Assembly (NCBI GenBank): GCA_964470555.1
Contig: CAYYDG010000033.1
Coordinates: forward strand, 1-64,000
Direction of reading: 5' to 3'
Origin: RBC074 sp964470555
GTDB taxonomy: Bacteria; Acidobacteriota; Blastocatellia; RBC074
DNA length: 64,000 nucleotides
Made by a program: the position numbers and the translations under genes. This document shows, piece after piece, positions 61,301 to 64,000 of the stretch. Under the pieces are notes generated by a model that was not told where the DNA came from, did not search any database, and saw only the letters and a program-made list of their open reading frames with translations. How positions within the stretch are numbered: the stretch's first letter is position 1; each line of letters begins with the position of its first letter.

Positions 61301-64000
61301 ATGAGTACGAAATACGTTTATCTGTTTGCCCAGGGACAAACCGAAGGCACAGGAAAAATGAAAGATTTGCTCGGCGGCAAAGGCTCCGGCCTGGCCGAAA
61401 TGACCAACGCTGGGATGCCGGTTCCGCCCGGTTTCACCATCACCACCGAAGCCTGCAACGCTTATTACACCAGCGGCGAACGATTCCCCGAAGGTATGTG
61501 GGAACAGGCTTTGGAAGCTCTGGCCAAAGTCGAAGCCGTGACCGGCAAAAAATTCGGCGGCTCGGATAATCCGCTGCTGGTTTCGGTCCGTTCCGGCGCA
61601 AAGTTTTCGATGCCGGGCATGATGGACACAGTTCTGAACCTGGGCTTGAACGACGAAACTCGCGTTGCCCTGGCTCGCATGACCAACAACGAACGCTTTT
61701 CGTGGGATGCCTATCGCCGCTTCATTCAGTTGTTCGGCAAGATCGTGCTCAACATTGATTCCGAAAAGTTCGAGCACGTGTTTGACGGATACAAAAAACA
61801 ACTCGGCGTCAAAGGCGATACCGACGTGGATGCCGAAACGCTGGCCAAAGTCGTCGCCGATTACAAAGCCATAGTCAAAAAAGAAACCGGCACCCCGTTC
61901 CCGACCGATCCGCTGGAACAGGTGAAATACGCGATCAGAGCCGTGTTCGCTTCGTGGAATGGCCGTCGCGCCAAAGATTACCGCCGCATCAACAAGATTG
62001 ACGACAAGCTGGGAACCGCCGTCAACGTGCAGACGATGGTCTTCGGCAACATGGGCGAAGATTCCGGCACGGGCGTGGCGTTCACGCGCGACGTTTCGAC
62101 CGGCGAAAAAGTCCTTTACGGCGAATATCTGCAAAATGCGCAGGGCGAAGACGTGGTCGCGGGCATCCGCACGCCGAAGAAAATCGCGCAGCTTCACGAA
62201 GAAATGCCGGAGATGTACAACCAGTTCGTCGAGCTGGCCAACCGTCTGGAGCGTCATTACAAAGACGTGCAGGACATGGAATTCACCATCGAACGCGGCA
62301 AGCTGTACATGCTGCAAACCCGCAACGCCAAACGTACCGGCGCAGCCGCCGTTCGCGTTGCCGTCGAAATGGTTGAAGAAGGCGTGATTGACAAAGCCAC
62401 CGCCATTCAGCGCGTCGAACCGGCACAGCTCGATCAATTGCTGCATCCGATGATTGACCCGAAAGCCAATCTGAACGTGATTGCGACGGGCTTGCCTGCG
62501 TCGCCCGGAGCCGCTTCGGGCACGGCAGTGTTCGATCCGGATGAAGCCGAAGAACTGGCCAAAGAAGGCAAAAAGGTCATCCTGGTCCGCACGGAAACTT
62601 CGCCGGAAGATTTTCACGGCATGGTTGCCGCTCAAGCGATTCTGACTTCGCGCGGCGGTATGACTTCGCACGCGGCTGTCGTCGCGCGCGGAATGGGCAA
62701 ATGCTGTGTGGCGGGTTGCGATCAGGTCGTCGTTGATTACGCCAACCAGCAATTCACCGTCGGCGACATCATCGTCAAAAAAGGCGAACCGCTGACGCTT
62801 GATGGTTCGACGGGACGCGTCATTCTGGGCGAAGTTCCGCTGATCAAACCCGAAGTCAGCGGCCATTTCAAAACGCTGATGGAATGGGTCAACGAATATC
62901 GCAAGTTGGGCGTGCGCGCCAACGCCGACACGCCGCACGATTCTGAAGTCGCGCGCGGATTCGGCGCGGAAGGCATCGGATTGTGCCGCACCGAGCACAT
63001 GTTCTTCGAAGGCGACCGCATTGACAGCGTCCGCCAGATGATCCTGTCTTCGTCGGACTTCAAATCGCTGGAATCGCAACTGGCCACAGCACGCGCTGAT
63101 GCTGAAAAGTCTGGTTCGAAAGACGCCAAAAAGCGCGTCAAAGACCTGGAAAAGAAAATTGCCAAACCGGAGCAGTTGTACAAAGGCGCGTTGGCCGATT
63201 TGCTGGAACTGCAACGCGAAGATTTCGTCGGCATTTTCCGCGCGATGAATGGCTTCCCTGTGACAATCCGCACGCTGGATCCGCCGCTTCACGAATTCGT
63301 TCCGCACGACGACAAGACGCTGAAAGAACTGGCTGCCAAGATCAAAATGCCGTTCAAGGAAGCGAAAGCCAAAGTCGCTTCGCTGCACGAATTCAACCCT
63401 ATGCTCGGTCATCGCGGTTGCCGTTTGGGAATCATCTATCCCGAAATTACGGAAATGCAGGCGCGCGCCATTTTTGAAGCTGCCGTCAAGGTGAAAGCCG
63501 AAGGCGTCGTCGTCAAACCGGAAATCATGATTCCGCTGGTTGGCAACGTCATCGAATTGAAGCTGCAAACCGATGTCGTGCGTCGCGTCGCCGATGAAGT
63601 CTTCGCGGCAACGGGTCAATCGGTTGAATATCTGGTTGGCACCATGATTGAAGTCCCGCGCGCTGCGCTGACGGCCAATCAAATTGCCGAGACGGCAGAG
63701 TTCTTCAGCTTCGGCACGAACGACCTGACGCAAATGACTATGGGCTTGAGCCGCGACGATTCCGGCAAATTCCTTCCGGCCTATGTCGAGAAGAAAATTT
63801 ACGGCGACGATCCGTTCCAGGTGCTCGATCAGACCGGCGTTGGCCAATTGGTCGAAATCGGCATCCAGAAAGGCCGTTCGACTAAAGCGGATCTGAAAGT
63901 CGGCATTTGCGGCGAACACGGAGGCGATCCCGAATCCGTGATCTTCTGTCACAAGGTCGGCATGAACTACGTCAGTTGTTCGCCGTACCGCGTGCCGATC
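61301..64000 (+). CDS. ppdK: Pyruvate, phosphate dikinase (3' end outside window)
   Basis: The first 900 codons are visible with no stop; the last residues (SPYRVPI) are close to the usual C-terminus. KMKDLLGGKGSGLAEMTNAGMPVPPGFTITTEAC begins the nucleotide-binding part. The phosphohistidine domain has GGMTSHAAVVARGMGKCCVAGC with the catalytic histidine near 457, and the PEP/pyruvate domain has NDLTQMT and GICGEHGGDPE. Converts pyruvate, ATP and phosphate to PEP, AMP and PPi. A helical KKRVKDLEKKI insertion is present around residue 610. A long antisense frame here is a shadow. Confidence 0.95.
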   Translation, partial: MSTKYVYLFAQGQTEGTGKMKDLLGGKGSGLAEMTNAGMPVPPGFTITTEACNAYYTSGERFPEGMWEQALEALAKVEAVTGKKFGGSDNPLLVSVRSGAKFSMPGMMDTVLNLGLNDETRVALARMTNNERFSWDAYRRFIQLFGKIVLNIDSEKFEHVFDGYKKQLGVKGDTDVDAETLAKVVADYKAIVKKETGTPFPTDPLEQVKYAIRAVFASWNGRRAKDYRRINKIDDKLGTAVNVQTMVFGNMGEDSGTGVAFTRDVSTGEKVLYGEYLQNAQGEDVVAGIRTPKKIAQLHEEMPEMYNQFVELANRLERHYKDVQDMEFTIERGKLYMLQTRNAKRTGAAAVRVAVEMVEEGVIDKATAIQRVEPAQLDQLLHPMIDPKANLNVIATGLPASPGAASGTAVFDPDEAEELAKEGKKVILVRTETSPEDFHGMVAAQAILTSRGGMTSHAAVVARGMGKCCVAGCDQVVVDYANQQFTVGDIIVKKGEPLTLDGSTGRVILGEVPLIKPEVSGHFKTLMEWVNEYRKLGVRANADTPHDSEVARGFGAEGIGLCRTEHMFFEGDRIDSVRQMILSSSDFKSLESQLATARADAEKSGSKDAKKRVKDLEKKIAKPEQLYKGALADLLELQREDFVGIFRAMNGFPVTIRTLDPPLHEFVPHDDKTLKELAAKIKMPFKEAKAKVASLHEFNPMLGHRGCRLGIIYPEITEMQARAIFEAAVKVKAEGVVVKPEIMIPLVGNVIELKLQTDVVRRVADEVFAATGQSVEYLVGTMIEVPRAALTANQIAETAEFFSFGTNDLTQMTMGLSRDDSGKFLPAYVEKKIYGDDPFQVLDQTGVGQLVEIGIQKGRSTKADLKVGICGEHGGDPESVIFCHKVGMNYVSCSPYRVPI

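Noticed and set aside
61280..63952. 890-codon minus-strand frame opposite pyruvate phosphate dikinase
   Set aside because: Same shadow effect; the + strand encodes clear PPDK motifs throughout.

Overview
The window reads as a chromosomal segment of an Acidobacteriota member, most likely Blastocatellia or a close relative. This is inferred from two very large Oar-like TonB-dependent receptors with N-terminal carboxypeptidase-regulatory-like domains, an alpha-2-macroglobulin/DUF1175 pair, DUF4097 repeat proteins behind an ECF sigma/anti-sigma pair, two Uma2 proteins, and many dispersed inverted repeats. It was not checked against any database. Coding density is high; most genes are on the + strand, with one minus-strand block at 50.5-56.3 kb.

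1-9.1 kb, envelope: the end of a DUF1175 gene, a thioester-containing alpha-2-macroglobulin, a membrane protein, and a lipoprotein joining a penicillin-binding transpeptidase, a SpoIID domain and an HELAH metalloprotease, followed by a 55-residue cysteine-rich protein.

9.1-39 kb, sulfur/cysteine island: ATP sulfurylase behind a promoter and a short ORF ending in seven consecutive cysteine codons; a second polycysteine short ORF ahead of a DUF1684 gene; two tandem tRNA-Cys genes (the first odd) and two related attenuator-like RNA elements; an M19 dipeptidase; two TonB receptors and a DoxX protein; a TlpA-like / cytochrome c / TlpA-like cluster; small secreted proteins; a family 2A encapsulin with its cysteine desulfurase cargo; a DOPA-dioxygenase-like protein; APS kinase, the two siroheme synthesis activities, an iron-sulfur APS reductase and a sulfate ABC transporter. 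Together these could take up sulfate and organic sulfur, activate and reduce it, make the siroheme needed by sulfite reductase (not in the window), and store or mobilise sulfur in a protein shell. The polycysteine leaders suggest that at least parts sense charged tRNA-Cys.

39-50.5 kb, accessory: transketolase followed by two decayed copies of its own 3' end, each preceded by a small accessory module (nucleotidyltransferase; toxin-antitoxin pair). Then come more small TA-like genes, a HugZ-like protein, a NADAR protein, an esterase, an orphan MbtH protein, a SET-domain protein and a DUF4287-like protein.

50.5-64 kb: a degenerate sigma-54-activator-like regulator, an ECF sigma / anti-sigma / DUF4097 operon (minus strand), a sugar-nucleotide epimerase, two Uma2 proteins, small membrane proteins, RecO and a nearly complete pyruvate phosphate dikinase.

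A recurring theme is dispersed inverted repeats that have entered reading frames. They encode a lipoprotein signal peptide, a 103-residue interdomain linker, a C-terminal tail and an N-terminal extension.
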